This document shows, in pieces, positions 5,915-6,886 of a DNA stretch of 6,886 nucleotides. Each line of letters opens with the position of its first letter. Within the stretch, counting starts at the first letter, position 1. Source of the stretch: Bacillota bacterium (lineage in GTDB: Bacteria > Bacillota > Clostridia > Oscillospirales > Acutalibacteraceae); the NCBI GenBank assembly GCA_030705695.1, contig JAUZPX010000096.1, forward strand, positions 1 through 6,886, given 5' to 3'. The notes beneath the pieces are model-generated. The model was not told the origin of the DNA and made no database searches. It was given only the letters and a program-made list of their open reading frames with translations. Position numbers and translations under genes: made by a program.

Positions 5915-6428
5915 AATCATTTTCCTTACATGAGAATGCCCACAAAATGTCGTCGCCGTTTTTCGGACAGTAGTCAGAAGCGCCGACATTTGCCTTTTTT
6001 TCGTTTACAAAATATATCCAGCCCGAAGTCGAGCCACAACTCATTTCATAGATATAATCAATACCTCTGACATATAATGTGCTGCCTGCCGATGTTTCAG
6101 CACCAGAAGTTTCAATTTGAATTTTTCGTTCTTTTGTTATTCTGTTTAAGATGTCATAGACGGTATCGTTCTGAAAAAGCGAAACGGTCGTTTTTTGCAG
6201 AATAATACCGTTTTTCGGAATCACATTGCTGTCTTTCAAGCTTTTTGAAAGATCACTTTGATGCTCGAGTATTTTATCGCAACGTATGCTAATTGTTACA
6301 TTTCCGATTTTAGTATGTTTCGGAGCTTTCTCCGCATAATGCTGTGACACCGATTCAAAATTAAAAGCAAAACAAACTCCCGTAATGACTGCAATGAAAA
6401 CTGCAAGAGCTATGAGCTTTCGTTTCAT
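5907..6428 (-). CDS. DUF4430 (transcobalamin C-terminal-like) exported protein
   Basis: The protein has 173 residues. Residues 5-22 are a hydrophobic N-terminal signal or signal-anchor. Cys19 follows TGV, which does not fit a normal lipobox, so a lipoprotein is unlikely. Residues about 43-168 match the DUF4430 pattern: NVTISIRC, 'vPkNGiIL' (70-77), TVYDILNRI (89-97), TLYVRGIDYIYEM, SGWIYFVN (135-142) and GDDILWAF (158-165). This family includes the beta domain of animal transcobalamin and intrinsic factor, which covers one face of cobalamin. Cysteines 50, 131, 154 and 167 are in the exported part and could form disulfides. The protein lies between the alpha-barrel gene (4-bp ATGA overlap) and EcfT (8-bp overlap), so it is probably the outward-facing ligand-capture partner of the importer. 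The ribosome site is weak (AGGCGG, 8 nt from ATG), suggesting translation depends on coupling to the gene before it. Confidence 0.88.
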   Translation of the reverse strand: MKRKLIALAVFIAVITGVCFAFNFESVSQHYAEKAPKHTKIGNVTISIRCDKILEHQSDLSKSLKDSNVIPKNGIILQKTTVSLFQNDTVYDILNRITKERKIQIETSGAETSAGSTLYVRGIDYIYEMSCGSTSGWIYFVNEKKANVGASDYCPKNGDDILWAFSCKENDYE

Positions 6429-6886
6429 CGTTTGCGCCGCCTTTTGTTTGTGAGTGCTATTGTAATAAGCAGAGCAAGAATAACAACGACAATAATACCG
6501 ATTATAACAGATACAGCAATTATTGAGCCTTTATCGGTAGTTCCGTTTAGCTTTGTGAGGTCTTGAAAACGATAGAGGGAATCGATGCCGTTGCTGTAAC
6601 GGTAAAAAGCCACATAGGCTTCAAATGCCTGCTGGGTTGCAAGGTTGTTTGATGTTCCGTCTTTAAGATGAGCAAATCCACCGTCATTGTTAAGGAACGA
6701 TAAAAGCCCATCATAAACCGAAATTCCGTTTTTAATGAATCTGTAATCTTTCTGAGCATTGATTTTTAGAGAGCAGAGTGCTACCATGACTTGGGCAGTG
6801 CTTTCTGCATTTTCAATGCCCATTGAAGCATATGTGCCGTCGTTTTTTTGCTGCTTTGAAAGGCAGGTGACCGCTTTATCTATGGC
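6425..6886 (-). CDS. Membrane-anchored alpha/alpha-barrel protein, transcobalamin alpha-domain-like (5' end outside window)
   Basis: Only the last 153 residues are visible; the frame is open to the window edge, so an internal Met at 6823 is not the start. The visible part holds prenyltransferase/squalene-cyclase-like repeats: AIDKAVTCLSKQQKNDGTYA at visible residues 1-20, ENAESTAQVMVALCSL, then LLSFLNNDGGFAHL (61-74) and NLATQQAFEAYVAFYRY (81-97). This helical-pair repeat is shared with the alpha-barrel of transcobalamin and intrinsic factor. A C-terminal transmembrane helix (about 120-145) ends in a basic tail KRRRKR, so the barrel should sit outside the cell, tethered at its C-terminus. Its TGA overlaps the next ATG as ATGA. 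The pairing with DUF4430 and an ECF importer supports a role in corrinoid binding. A cyclase enzyme is unlikely in this context, but catalytic motifs cannot be checked because the N-terminal part is missing. Confidence 0.83.
   Translation of the reverse strand, partial: AIDKAVTCLSKQQKNDGTYASMGIENAESTAQVMVALCSLKINAQKDYRFIKNGISVYDGLLSFLNNDGGFAHLKDGTSNNLATQQAFEAYVAFYRYSNGIDSLYRFQDLTKLNGTTDKGSIIAVSVIIGIIVVVILALLITIALTNKRRRKR

Noticed and set aside
5915..5989. Longer N-terminus for EcfT (start at 5989 or 5920)
   Set aside because: The extension duplicates DUF4430 coding sequence in another frame, and the ATG at 5920 is only 2 nt from the ribosome site. The start at 5914 has proper spacing.
6425..6823. 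Treating the Met at 6823 as the start of a 132-residue protein
   Set aside because: The frame stays open to the window edge and the 21 codons upstream continue the same helical repeat (KQQKNDGTYA), so the gene is cut by the window, not short.
6425..6886. Squalene-hopene cyclase or prenyltransferase enzyme
   Set aside because: The repeat is shared by enzymes and by transcobalamin-like binding domains. A C-terminal transmembrane anchor, adjacent DUF4430 gene and ECF importer favour a binding role; the enzyme motifs cannot be tested because the N-terminal part is absent.
6000..6886. Cobalamin riboswitch
   Set aside because: The operon's 5' end lies beyond 6886 and everything to the edge is coding, so a leader element cannot be present in this window.

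Overview
The window looks like a chromosomal segment of a low-GC Gram-positive bacterium of the Clostridia, most likely near Ruminococcaceae/Oscillospiraceae. The reasons are the AT-rich sequence with strong GGAGG ribosome sites, tRNAs with encoded CCA ends in the order (Val)-Asp-Phe-Gly-Cys, a cohesin-like surface protein, and a self-contained ECF vitamin transporter. The species is not identified.

Layout. Positions 1-398 hold a plus-strand tRNA cluster: the 3' end of one tRNA, then Asp, Phe, Gly and Cys, closed by a strong intrinsic terminator. A second hairpin follows at once and ends the minus-strand gene that reads towards it, a secreted, membrane-anchored protein with a cohesin-like domain (512-1348) that has a clear promoter. 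Next is a minus-strand gene for a small protein of unknown function (1518-1811) with its own promoter and terminator. A plus-strand amidohydrolase-2 family metal hydrolase (1998-2786, TTG start) is divergent from it. From 2783 to the window end, five minus-strand genes overlap head to tail as one operon: a C-terminally anchored alpha/alpha-barrel protein (5' end outside the window), a DUF4430 protein, an EcfT membrane subunit, a fused two-domain ECF ATPase, and an ECF S component.

How the operon works together. The last three genes form a complete energy-coupling-factor importer with its own T, A/A' and S subunits. The first two encode outward-facing, membrane-tethered proteins that resemble the two halves of animal transcobalamin/intrinsic factor: an alpha-barrel with QxxxDG-type repeats and a beta-rich DUF4430 domain. 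In animals these two domains are one polypeptide that closes around cobalamin. Here they appear as two polypeptides, each with one membrane anchor, encoded in front of an importer whose S component resembles the CblT/CbrT group. The best reading is a surface corrinoid-capture and import system. The substrate is inference from family resemblance and gene context.

The junction between the hydrolase and the S gene is unusual. Their stop codons overlap in TTAA, and the only good plus-strand terminator for the hydrolase is a perfect 10-bp hairpin plus T6 embedded about 220 nt inside the S coding region, so the hydrolase mRNA should be antisense to the S gene's 3' end.
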